DNA from: Vicinamibacterales bacterium
GTDB taxonomy: Bacteria; Acidobacteriota; Vicinamibacteria; Vicinamibacterales; 2-12-FULL-66-21
Assembly: GCA_035699745.1 (NCBI GenBank)
Contig: DASSPH010000077.1
Location: 1 to 64,000, forward strand
Length of the DNA stretch: 64,000 bases
Direction: 5' to 3'
How positions within the stretch are numbered: the first letter of the stretch is position 1; the number at the start of each line of letters is the position of its first letter. The position numbers and the translations under genes are program-made. The notes below the pieces were generated by a model. It saw only the letters and a program-made list of their open reading frames with translations. It had not been told where the DNA came from and searched no databases. Shown in pieces: positions 43,448 through 52,066 of the stretch.

Positions 43448-45169
43448 ATGGCGCGACTCAACACCCGCCGGACGCTTGCCACCCAGACGTTGATCTACGA
43501 CGAGATTCGCTGGACCACCACGACTCGGACCTCGCCGCTGCTGCCCAGCAGCGGCGGGCCCGCGACCGAGGTGCGCGGCCGGCCTGCCGGCGCGCGCGCG
43601 GGGATCACGAAGAACCTGCCGTTGGGCCTGGATGTCGACATTCCGGAAATCAGCCCGGAAAATGCCACGCCGCCCTACTGGGAGTTCGACTACGAGCTCG
43701 ATGCCAACTCGGGACTGCGCTTCTCGAATGTGGTGGTCCGCGACGCGAGGTCCGCCGGCAGCAGCGACAACGTGTTCGAGTCGATCGAGTTCGACGACTT
43801 CGGTATCGAGTTCACCGACGGGACGACCGCGGCGTTCGACATGGCGGCCGCTTTGGTGGCGTCCAGTGCGGAGCTGCTCGTCTCGGAACAAGGACGGCGT
43901 ACGTATGTCACGCCCAACGACCGGCTGTTCCAGCGGGGGCTGAAGCTCACGCTGCGGCAGGATGTGCTCGCCTCGACCGGGCTCTCGATGTTCGTCACGC
44001 TGGAGATCTCGGTGGTGTTTCGCGGCGCCGCCAACGACTTCGATCCGGGCGGCGTCCCCGTCGCGCTGGATCTCTGGCCGCAGATTGGCTGGACGTGGGA
44101 GCACGAGCACCTGGGCCGGAAAGTCGTCAAGCGGATGCGCGGCAGCGTGAAACTGCTCGCCAACAACATGATGTATCACGCGCACGACGACGACGGCCCG
44201 ATGCCGGCGCACGAGAACGTCGCCAGCTATTTCACCGACAGCAACGAGTCGATGAACGACGGCCGCGACGATGACGACCGGCTGCGCACCTGGATCAGCA
44301 GCTGGGCCGGAAAACCGTTCGGCTGGCTGATGGTGTTCGACTACCTGCTCGCCAACATGACCACCGAGAAAGAGATCGTCGGCGTCTACGGCCCGCTGGA
44401 CGGCAACAAGTACGACCAGACCACGCCCCGGCGCGCCCGCTTCCGGTATCCGGTCGGCACGCCGTACCGGATCACCGTCGCCAAGAAGGATCGCCAGGGG
44501 GACTACGACAACATCCACACCCACGCCAAGATGCCCAACGACAGCTGCGGCAACGTGCCGATCCACGCGCCGTTCTGCGGGCACTCCTGCATCCACCTGC
44601 ACTGGCGCTGGGCCGGACTCGCGGCGGAGCAGGCGGAAGGGGATCGCGGCTGGCAGTTCAAGGGATGGGACAAGGGCGTTCGCCGGACGTCGCGCAACAC
44701 GTCGGTGGGGTCTCCGTGGGCGTACGCGCTGAACGGGTCGCCGCTGCTTCCGCCCAATCAGCGGCTGACGTTCGCGCTGTGCCGTCCCAACGCGGTCCGC
44801 CACAACGCCGACCACATCATCGACCCAGCGTCGCCCGCGGCCCTCGACGTGCTGCGAAAGCTGTACTGGTACTGCACCGACATCAACGAGCCGAAGCCGC
44901 TGGAGAAACAGGTGATCTTCGAGCACGGGATCGGATGGGCCTACCGCTACGCGCTGCCGATCGAGTCCTCGACGGTCGACGGGCTCGCCACGGTCATCAA
45001 CGACGAGCTGCCGATCTTCGCGACGCCCACGCAGGCCGATATGATGGAATTCTTCGACACCGTCTACGAACTGTTCCGCTACCGCGACGCGACGCACATC
45101 GGATCGTGCGTCGACGGCGTTCCCCAGGGCACCTTCGTGTCGGGCACGGTGGCGCTCCAGGACCTGTGA
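43448..45169 (+). CDS. Cys/His-motif protein related to the 804-aa protein (573 aa)
   Basis: ATG at 43448 (MARLNTRRTLATQT). HAPFCGHSCIHLHWRW (C377, H379, C381, H383, H385) is shared with the 804-aa protein of quartet 1 (CEHDCLHTHWRW). Around it lie further shared features: PHFMIMSNK-type versus VKLLANNMMYHAHD blocks, YxxPVGTPYRITVAKK, and a C-terminal LxxPNQRLTFAL segment. The clustered Cys/His could hold a metal, and copper or zinc are both possible. It lacks the C-terminal metallopeptidase-like domain of the 804-aa protein. In its place a separate M64-like protein is encoded immediately upstream, so the two loci carry the same pair of ingredients in different arrangement. Function unknown. 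Confidence 0.7.
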   Translation: MARLNTRRTLATQTLIYDEIRWTTTTRTSPLLPSSGGPATEVRGRPAGARAGITKNLPLGLDVDIPEISPENATPPYWEFDYELDANSGLRFSNVVVRDARSAGSSDNVFESIEFDDFGIEFTDGTTAAFDMAAALVASSAELLVSEQGRRTYVTPNDRLFQRGLKLTLRQDVLASTGLSMFVTLEISVVFRGAANDFDPGGVPVALDLWPQIGWTWEHEHLGRKVVKRMRGSVKLLANNMMYHAHDDDGPMPAHENVASYFTDSNESMNDGRDDDDRLRTWISSWAGKPFGWLMVFDYLLANMTTEKEIVGVYGPLDGNKYDQTTPRRARFRYPVGTPYRITVAKKDRQGDYDNIHTHAKMPNDSCGNVPIHAPFCGHSCIHLHWRWAGLAAEQAEGDRGWQFKGWDKGVRRTSRNTSVGSPWAYALNGSPLLPPNQRLTFALCRPNAVRHNADHIIDPASPAALDVLRKLYWYCTDINEPKPLEKQVIFEHGIGWAYRYALPIESSTVDGLATVINDELPIFATPTQADMMEFFDTVYELFRYRDATHIGSCVDGVPQGTFVSGTVALQDL

Positions 45170-45246
45170 TGGCGCGCTCCAACACCGGCGGCACGCGCGT
45201 CCCGCCGGTGACGTCGGACGGCGGCACGACGAGCGAAGACCGGTGA
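45169..45246 (+). CDS. Candidate 25-residue bridging ORF with an internal hairpin
   Basis: The ATG overlaps the previous stop (TGATG) and the TGA overlaps the GTG start of C3 (GTGA), so this frame exactly fills the gap. It encodes MARSNTGGTRVPPV and then a Gly/Thr-rich tail. ACCGGCGG (45184-45191) and CCGCCGGT (45202-45209) form a perfect 8-bp hairpin inside it. It may serve as a coupling leader for C3 translation rather than make a functional peptide. Chance cannot be excluded for so short a frame. Confidence 0.35.
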   Translation: MARSNTGGTRVPPVTSDGGTTSEDR

Positions 45247-48200
45247 GCGACTTCCTTTCCCCGTTCGTGACGGCGCTCGCCCAGGCCTTCTCGCCGGTGG
45301 CGAACGGCTTCTCGAGCAAGCAGGAGCTCGAAGCGTTCCTCGCCCGCTACGGGTGGGACGTCGACGTCGACGGGGATCAGCTCGACGCGATCAACGTCGC
45401 GTTCGCCGTGGCGCCGCTGCTCGAGGCGGTGCTCGAGAACCTCGACGAACTGGTCGACGGCAGCGACGAAGCGCGCTTCCGCGCCGCGCTCGACATCCTC
45501 GAGCAGCTCAAGAACCTGATCGAGCACGTCGGCAATCTCGCGCCGGGCGGCGTCGGCGCGCTGTCGCCGCCGTTCGACGACGGCGCGTTCTGGTCCGAGC
45601 TTGGCGACGTCCTGTTCGAAGATCTGCTCGTCGAATACCTCCGGACCAATCAGGGGACGATCTTCGCTCTGCTGCACCTGATCGGGGCGATTCGTTTCGA
45701 GCGGGTGACGCCGGCCGGTCCGCGGCGCATGCCGTTCACGCGGGGACGCCTCGACTGGTCGGAGCTCGGTGCCTTCTTCGCCAGTCCCAACGACGCGTTG
45801 AAGGCGCGGTATTCGTGGGACACGCCGGGCGAGGACTTCGATCACGCCGCGCTGCTGCGGGCGCTCGAGCGCGGCCTGCACGCCCTGGGGGTGCGGGCGT
45901 CGATGCAGCCGCCGCGGCCCGCGCTGGCGGCGGCGCTCCTCCACGATGCGGTCGTCGCCGACGGCGTATCGGAGCTGGAGATGCCGATCGTCGACGGCAT
46001 CGCGGCCGAAGACCAGACGTACTGGAAGATCGGTCTGGTCGCCGTGCCGGTGACCGATCCGGTGAAGGCGAACGTGGCGCCGACGGGCCTGGCCATCGCG
46101 CCAATCCTGCAGGGCGACCTCTCGATCCAGACCTACTTCGGGCGCGACATCTATCTGGAGCTGACCGGTGCGTTCGACGCCGACCGGTCGATCCTGCTGC
46201 GCATCTATCCCAACGACGTGACGCTCGACACCGCGTGGGAGAACGCGACCCTCGAAGCATCGATGGCGCTGGTCGGGGCCCCCGGCGAGCCGTGGCTGCT
46301 GCTCGGCGGGCGCGAGTCGACGCGCTTCGAGCTCGAGGGGTTCCACGCCTCCTACACGATTCGCGGCCGCATCGACGATCTCGAATCGATCGTCAGCATC
46401 GGCACCAGCGCGCCGGGGGCGTCACCGGTGAAGAAGCTCCGGCTGGTGCTGCAACTCGAGGGGGCCGACAGCTTCGTCTCCTCGATCGCCGGCGATCGTG
46501 ATGTGGCGATCGAGGTCGGTGGGACGCTGACCTGGTCGTCGAAGCACGGATTCGCGTTCGAGGGGCAGGCCGGGTTCGAGCTGGCCATTCCGCTGCACCT
46601 CGAGCTGGGCCCGATCGAGATCTCGACGTTGTATCTGGCGCTGGCGGGGCGCACGCGCCACGGCACCGCCGTGCTCGACGGCGACTTCGGCGTCGGCATC
46701 GTCGGCCGCCTCGGGCCGTTGACCGCCGTGATCGAGAACATCGGCGTCCGCGCGTCGGTCGTGCCGCTGCCCGCGGGCGAAGGCGGGGCGGCCGGCACCG
46801 CCGATTTCGATCTGGGCTTCAAGCCGCCGAACGGCGTGGGCCTGTCGCTCGACGCCGGCGTCGTCAAGGGGGGCGGGTATCTCTATCTGGACTTCGACAA
46901 GGGGGAATACGCCGGCGCGCTCGAACTGACCATCGACGATTTCCTGTCGCTCAAGGCGATCGGACTGATCACCACGAAGCTGCCCGGGGGTCAGCCGGGG
47001 TTCTCGCTGCTGATCATCATCACCGCGGAGTTCAGCCCTGGGATTCAGCTCGGGTTCGGCTTCGCGCTGACCGGGGTCGGCGGATTGCTCGGCCTGCATC
47101 GCACGATGCGGCTCGATGCGCTGGTGGCGGGGGTCCGCACCGGCGCCGTGTCGCGCCTCCTCTTTCCCACCAACGTGGTCGAGAACGCGCCGCAGATCAT
47201 CAGCGATCTGAAAGCGATCTTCCCGCCGCAGCAGGGCATCTTCCTGATCGGACCCATGGCGAAGATCAGCTGGGGCACGCCGCCGCTCCTGAACGTCTCG
47301 CTGGGCGTGATCATCCAGATCCCGGGCAACGTCGCCATCGTCGGCAAGCTGCGCGTCGCGCTGCCCACCGACGACGACGAGGCGGTCCTGGTGCTGCAGC
47401 TCGCCTTCGTCGGCGCGCTGGAGTTCGACAAGCGGCGGTTGTGGTTCTTCGCCGGCCTGTTCGAGTCGCGCGTGCTGTTCATCACGCTCGAAGGGGAGAT
47501 GGGGCTGCTGCTGGACTTCAGCGACAACCCGAATTTCGTGATGTCGGTAGGCGGCTTCCACCCGCGCTTCACCGCGCCGCCGCTGCCGTTCCCGTCGCCG
47601 GCGCGGCTGGCGCTGACGCTGGTGAACGAGAGCTACGCACGGGTCCGCGTCGAGCTGTACTTCGCGATCACCTCGAACTCGGTCCAGATGGGGTGCCGCG
47701 CCGAAGCGTTCTTCGGGTTCGATGCCTTCAGCGTGACCGGGCACCTGAGCTTCGACGCGCTGCTGCGCTTCTCGCCGTTCTATCTGATCGTGCAGATTTC
47801 CGCCGGCTTCTCGGTGAAGGTCTTCGGCGTCGGCGTGTGGAGCGTGCGGCTGAAGGGTTCGCTGGAAGGCCCGACCCCGTGGCACATCGACGGCTCCGCG
47901 GAAATCTCGCTGCTGTTCTGGTCGTTCGACGTCGACGTCGAGGTCACCTTCGGGCAGCGCCGCTCGCAGATGCTGCCGCCGATCGCCGTGCTGCCGCGGC
48001 TGCGCGACGAGTTCAACAAGCCTGAAAGCTGGCGCGCGACGCTGCCGGCATCCGGCCGTCTCTTCGTGTCGCTGCGAGAGCTGGACGAGGCGAGCGAGCT
48101 GGTGCTGCATCCGGTCGGGACGCTGCAGATCAGCCAGCGGTTCGCGCCGTTGAACCTCGCGCTCGACAAGGTCGGCAACCAGAAGGTCTCCGATGTCACG

Positions 48201-48743
48201 CGGGTGACGGTCACCGCCGAGACCGCGGAGCTCGAGGTCAAGGGACCCGCGCGCGAGAAGTTCGCGATCGCGCAGTATCGCGAGATGACCGACGCGGCCA
48301 AGCTGTCGGCGCCCGCCTACGAGCCGCTCGACAGCGGCGTGCAGCTCGGTTCGGCAGGGCAGCCATGGGCCACCGGCCGCGTCGCGCAGCGCAACGTCCG
48401 CTACGAGACGATCGTCATCGACACCGCGTTCCAGCGCTTCAGCGCCGGCGTCATCCGCGTACTCGACGTGCTGTTCTCGCACTTCCGCAAGGGCGCCGCG
48501 GTGTCGCGGTCGCCGGTGTCACTGGCGGCCGAGAAGCGCCTCCAGCCGTTCACGGCGCTGATCGCGATCGACGAGGACGCGTTCACCCTCGCGCAGCAGA
48601 TCGACAACACGCCATTCGAAGGGGCGACATTCGGCAGCCACGCCGAGGCGGCGGCGCATCTCGAGGCGCTGGTGCGCGCGAACCCGCTGCTGGCCGACGC
48701 GGTGCACGTCATTCCCGCGGCGGAAGCGCGGAGGGCGGCGTGA
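45243..48743 (+). CDS. Quartet protein C3: DUF6603 (1166 aa)
   Basis: GTG start at 45243 (MSDFLSPFVTALAQAF), as no better in-frame ATG precedes the conserved helical N-terminal domain (ELEAFLARYGWDVD, FWSELGDVLFEDLLVEYL). The DUF6603 strand run follows, with markers VKGGGYLYLDFDKGEYAGAL, GVGGLLGLHRTM, GGFHPRFTAPP, YFAITSNSVQMG and GPTPWHIDGSAEI, and KLSAPAYEPL near the end. Against C2 it has fewer Gly-rich turns and more aromatic strands (LLRFSPFYLIVQISAGF). Its stop overlaps the B3 start by 4 bases (GTGA). No signal peptide; function unknown. Confidence 0.8.
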   Translation: MSDFLSPFVTALAQAFSPVANGFSSKQELEAFLARYGWDVDVDGDQLDAINVAFAVAPLLEAVLENLDELVDGSDEARFRAALDILEQLKNLIEHVGNLAPGGVGALSPPFDDGAFWSELGDVLFEDLLVEYLRTNQGTIFALLHLIGAIRFERVTPAGPRRMPFTRGRLDWSELGAFFASPNDALKARYSWDTPGEDFDHAALLRALERGLHALGVRASMQPPRPALAAALLHDAVVADGVSELEMPIVDGIAAEDQTYWKIGLVAVPVTDPVKANVAPTGLAIAPILQGDLSIQTYFGRDIYLELTGAFDADRSILLRIYPNDVTLDTAWENATLEASMALVGAPGEPWLLLGGRESTRFELEGFHASYTIRGRIDDLESIVSIGTSAPGASPVKKLRLVLQLEGADSFVSSIAGDRDVAIEVGGTLTWSSKHGFAFEGQAGFELAIPLHLELGPIEISTLYLALAGRTRHGTAVLDGDFGVGIVGRLGPLTAVIENIGVRASVVPLPAGEGGAAGTADFDLGFKPPNGVGLSLDAGVVKGGGYLYLDFDKGEYAGALELTIDDFLSLKAIGLITTKLPGGQPGFSLLIIITAEFSPGIQLGFGFALTGVGGLLGLHRTMRLDALVAGVRTGAVSRLLFPTNVVENAPQIISDLKAIFPPQQGIFLIGPMAKISWGTPPLLNVSLGVIIQIPGNVAIVGKLRVALPTDDDEAVLVLQLAFVGALEFDKRRLWFFAGLFESRVLFITLEGEMGLLLDFSDNPNFVMSVGGFHPRFTAPPLPFPSPARLALTLVNESYARVRVELYFAITSNSVQMGCRAEAFFGFDAFSVTGHLSFDALLRFSPFYLIVQISAGFSVKVFGVGVWSVRLKGSLEGPTPWHIDGSAEISLLFWSFDVDVEVTFGQRRSQMLPPIAVLPRLRDEFNKPESWRATLPASGRLFVSLRELDEASELVLHPVGTLQISQRFAPLNLALDKVGNQKVSDVTRVTVTAETAELEVKGPAREKFAIAQYREMTDAAKLSAPAYEPLDSGVQLGSAGQPWATGRVAQRNVRYETIVIDTAFQRFSAGVIRVLDVLFSHFRKGAAVSRSPVSLAAEKRLQPFTALIAIDEDAFTLAQQIDNTPFEGATFGSHAEAAAHLEALVRANPLLADAVHVIPAAEARRAA

Positions 48744-51700
48744 GCGTACGGCCGATCGCCGCGTACTCGTTCCTGCCCTGGGCGCGCGAGGGGCTGGGGA
48801 CCTTCATCCGGCAGCCGGATTTCGATCCCGCGGTGCTGGTGCGCGGCTCGATCGACGTCGAGCTGCGCCTGAGCGGCGATCGGGTCGGCGGCGGCACGTT
48901 CAGTGAACCGCTGCCGCCGCGCGTGGTGCAGCTCTATGGCCCCGGCGACATCATCGGCATCGAGGCCCGGGCGATCGTCCGCAGCGAGCCGCGCAACTGG
49001 ATCACCAACTTCGAATCGAACTACATGCCCTTCGTCGAGTTCTACGACGAAGACTTTCCCTGGCGCTATACGCCGGCGGCGGCGTCGGCGGACGGGAAGC
49101 GGCTGCGTCCGTGGGTGACGGTGATCGTGCTCGAGGAGAGCGAAATCCCGGCGCAGGGCGCCAGCGGCCGCGATCGGCCGTTGCCGTTCGTGCAGATCGC
49201 GGATCCGGGACGCGCGTTTCCCGCCGCCGACCAGTTGTGGGCCTGGGCGCACGTCCACGTCAACGGCAGCTTCACCGCCGATCCCGCCGATGCCGCCGCG
49301 GTCGCCGCGGAGCTGGCCGACACGATTCGCGCCGATCGCGATCTGGCGTATTCGCGCGTGCTGTGCCCGCGGATCCTCAAGCCGGACACCGCGTATCACG
49401 CGTTCCTGGTGCCCACGTTCGAGACCGGACGGCTGGCCGGCCTCGGCCGAGATCCGGCCCTCGCTCCGTTCGCGACCGAGAGCGCGTGGTCGATCTATCC
49501 GGGCCGCGAGGACGTCGATCTCTTTCCGTATTACCACCGCTGGTACTTCCGCACCGGCACCGTCGGGGACTTCGAGTACCTGGTGCGGCTGCTGCAGCCG
49601 CGGACGGTGGACCCGCGGGTCGGGCGCCGCGACATGGACGTGCAGGCGCCGGGCGCGAATCTCCCGGGCATCCCGGAGCTCGGCGGCATCCTGCGCCTGG
49701 GCGGCGCGCTGCGCGCGCCGCTGATCACCTTGAGCGTGCAGGCGAGGGAGGAGTACGACCGCTTCGAACAGTGGGGCAGTCCTTATCCGCATCGCTTTCA
49801 GACGGCGCTCGCCTCGCTCGTCAACCTCGCGAACGACTACGGGGGGACCGATCCGGCGACGGCAAACACCGCGAGCGGGCTGGAGGAGATCGAGGATGAC
49901 GAAGATCCCGTGATCGTCCCTCCGCTCTATGGCCGCTGGCACGCGCAGACGCAACGTCTGGTCGACAGCGACGGCGACCCGGCGCGCCAGCGGTGGGTGC
50001 ACGAGCTCGGGCTCGATCCGCGGTTCCGCGTCGCGGCGGGATTCGGCACCCGTGTCGTGCAGACGAACCAGGAGCAGTACATGGAAGCCTCCTGGCGGCA
50101 GGTGGGAAAAGTCCTGGAGGCGAACCAGAAGATTCGCTTCGGCCAGATGGCGAAGATCACCACGCTGGTGTGGCACGCGCGCGAGCTGGAACCGTTGCGG
50201 CGTCAGTCGGCGGCGCGCTATCTGTCGCTCATCGCGCCGGTGCAGCGCCGCGTCGTGGTCGGCGGCGTCACCGTGCATCATCAGATCCGCCAGAGCACGC
50301 TGCCGGCGGCCGCGCTGTCGAAACCGTTCCGGCAGGCCCGCCGTCCGCGGGCGCGGCTGGAACGCCTCGCCGGCTACGATGCCGCGCACCCGCGCGAGGC
50401 GCTGCTGCCGCGCATGGCGCTGCCCGACGGCGACGACGGCAAGGTGTCCGCCGCGCCGCCCAAGACGGTTTCTCCGCAGTTGCCGACCGGCCGGCAGTTC
50501 GCGGATCGGTTCGTCCCGCGCGGCTTCCTGGCGCCGCTGCTCCGGGCGCTGATCGATCGTCCCGCGCTCCGCACGTGGCTGGTCGTCGCCGCGTCGATCC
50601 TGCTGCTGCTCGTGTTCGCGATTGCCCCGGCGTCCGCAATCGTCCTCGCCGTCCTCATCGGCGCCGCGGCCGCGTGGATCGTCCGCGCGCTCCCGAGAGC
50701 GGCGGCCGCGACCGCGCTCGATCCCGACACCCGCACTCCGGAAAGCGTGGACCGGATGCCGGCGAGCCCGAATTTTCGCATCGGTCCGGCGCAGCCCGGT
50801 GCGGCGCCGCAGATCGGAGGAACCGTCGACAGTGCGGAGGCGCGGCGGTTCAAGTTCGCGCTGCGGAACGCCTACACGGTGGACGTGGCCGAGCGGGCGA
50901 TTCCGCGCGTCGAGCGCCAGCCGATCGAAGTCGGGGCCATCGCCGAAGCCACGGTGCAGCCGCTGCACCCGGCGCGCACCGTGCCGGCGCGCGTCCTCGG
51001 ATCGGTACGGATCCCCGCGCGCATCGCGGAGAAGCTGCCGCCGACGTTCGACGAGATCATGGTCTATCCGGAGATCGATCAGCCCATGTACGAGCCGCTC
51101 AAGGAGATTTCGAGCGAGCTGTTCCTTCCGAACCTGCAATTGATCGAGAACAACAGCATCACGCTGCTCGAGACGAATCAGAAGTTCATCGAGTCCTATA
51201 TGGTCGGCCTCAACCACGAGTTCGCGCGCGAGTTGCTCTGGCGCGAATACCCGACCGATCAGCGTGGCAGCTATTTCCGGCAGTTCTGGGACGTGAGCGA
51301 CTTTCTCGCCGAGGCGGGCGCCGACCTGCAGGCCCTGCGCGAGCGGCTGCGCGACATCCCGGAGCTCCATCGCTGGCCCACGGATACGGAGCTCGGCGCG
51401 CACGACCACCGCGAGCAGCAGGGTGACAAGGAGGACGAGGTGGTGCTCGTCATCCGCGGCGAGCTGCTCAAGAAGTATCCGACCGCGGTGATCTACGCGC
51501 ACCGCGCCGAGTGGCAGCGCACGGCCGGCGCCGTCGACAAGTCGAAGCCGCGCCGGCCGGTCACCCTGACCGACGCCCAGGCGCTCGATCCACCGAAGGA
51601 TCTGGTGAAGACGCCCCTCTACGAAGCCAAGGTCGACCCGGATCTCTATCTGTTCGGTTTCGATCTGACCGCGGAACGCGCCCGCGGCGGGCAGAGCGTG

Positions 51701-52057
51701 GATGGCGAAGAAGATCCCGGATGGTTCTTCGTCGTCGAGGAACGCCCGGGCGAGCCGCGGTTCGGCCTCGACCTTCCCCGCACCGGGCCGCCGCCGCTGG
51801 CGCTCCACACCTGGAACGATCTGTCGTGGACCGACGTGCTGAACGCCTACACGCCGGGCGACTTCCTGCGCATCGGCGAGACGTCCCGGATGCTGACCGA
51901 CCCGGGAAGCGGCAGCGACGACAAGGTGCAATACGACGACGATCGGAACTATCTGTGGCGCGCCGATACCGACGCGGCGGAACTCGCCTACATCCTCTAT
52001 CAGGTCCCGGTGCGCATCGCCGTGCACGCCGCCGAAATGCTCAAACAAGCGGTCTGA
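48740..52057 (+). CDS. Quartet protein B3 with inserted transmembrane hairpin (1105 aa)
   Basis: The GTG at 48740 (VSVRPIAAYSFLPWARE) overlaps the C3 stop. B motifs are VQLYGPGDIIGIEARAIVR, FPWRYTPAAAS, WAWAHVHV, LCPRILKPDTAYHAFLVPTFETG, YYHRWYFRTGTVGDFEYL, PPLYGRWHA, GLDPRFRVAAGFGTRVVQ, NHEFARELLWREYPTDQRG and a final ILYQVPVRIAVHA block. At about residues 610-655 there are two adjacent hydrophobic stretches (WLVVAASILLLLVFAI and SAIVLAVLIGAAAAWIV) flanked by Arg. They read as a membrane hairpin and are absent from B1 and B2. If real, this quartet is tethered to the membrane through B3. Confidence 0.8.
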   Translation: MSVRPIAAYSFLPWAREGLGTFIRQPDFDPAVLVRGSIDVELRLSGDRVGGGTFSEPLPPRVVQLYGPGDIIGIEARAIVRSEPRNWITNFESNYMPFVEFYDEDFPWRYTPAAASADGKRLRPWVTVIVLEESEIPAQGASGRDRPLPFVQIADPGRAFPAADQLWAWAHVHVNGSFTADPADAAAVAAELADTIRADRDLAYSRVLCPRILKPDTAYHAFLVPTFETGRLAGLGRDPALAPFATESAWSIYPGREDVDLFPYYHRWYFRTGTVGDFEYLVRLLQPRTVDPRVGRRDMDVQAPGANLPGIPELGGILRLGGALRAPLITLSVQAREEYDRFEQWGSPYPHRFQTALASLVNLANDYGGTDPATANTASGLEEIEDDEDPVIVPPLYGRWHAQTQRLVDSDGDPARQRWVHELGLDPRFRVAAGFGTRVVQTNQEQYMEASWRQVGKVLEANQKIRFGQMAKITTLVWHARELEPLRRQSAARYLSLIAPVQRRVVVGGVTVHHQIRQSTLPAAALSKPFRQARRPRARLERLAGYDAAHPREALLPRMALPDGDDGKVSAAPPKTVSPQLPTGRQFADRFVPRGFLAPLLRALIDRPALRTWLVVAASILLLLVFAIAPASAIVLAVLIGAAAAWIVRALPRAAAATALDPDTRTPESVDRMPASPNFRIGPAQPGAAPQIGGTVDSAEARRFKFALRNAYTVDVAERAIPRVERQPIEVGAIAEATVQPLHPARTVPARVLGSVRIPARIAEKLPPTFDEIMVYPEIDQPMYEPLKEISSELFLPNLQLIENNSITLLETNQKFIESYMVGLNHEFARELLWREYPTDQRGSYFRQFWDVSDFLAEAGADLQALRERLRDIPELHRWPTDTELGAHDHREQQGDKEDEVVLVIRGELLKKYPTAVIYAHRAEWQRTAGAVDKSKPRRPVTLTDAQALDPPKDLVKTPLYEAKVDPDLYLFGFDLTAERARGGQSVDGEEDPGWFFVVEERPGEPRFGLDLPRTGPPPLALHTWNDLSWTDVLNAYTPGDFLRIGETSRMLTDPGSGSDDKVQYDDDRNYLWRADTDAAELAYILYQVPVRIAVHAAEMLKQAV

Positions 52058-52066
52058 TGAATCCCC

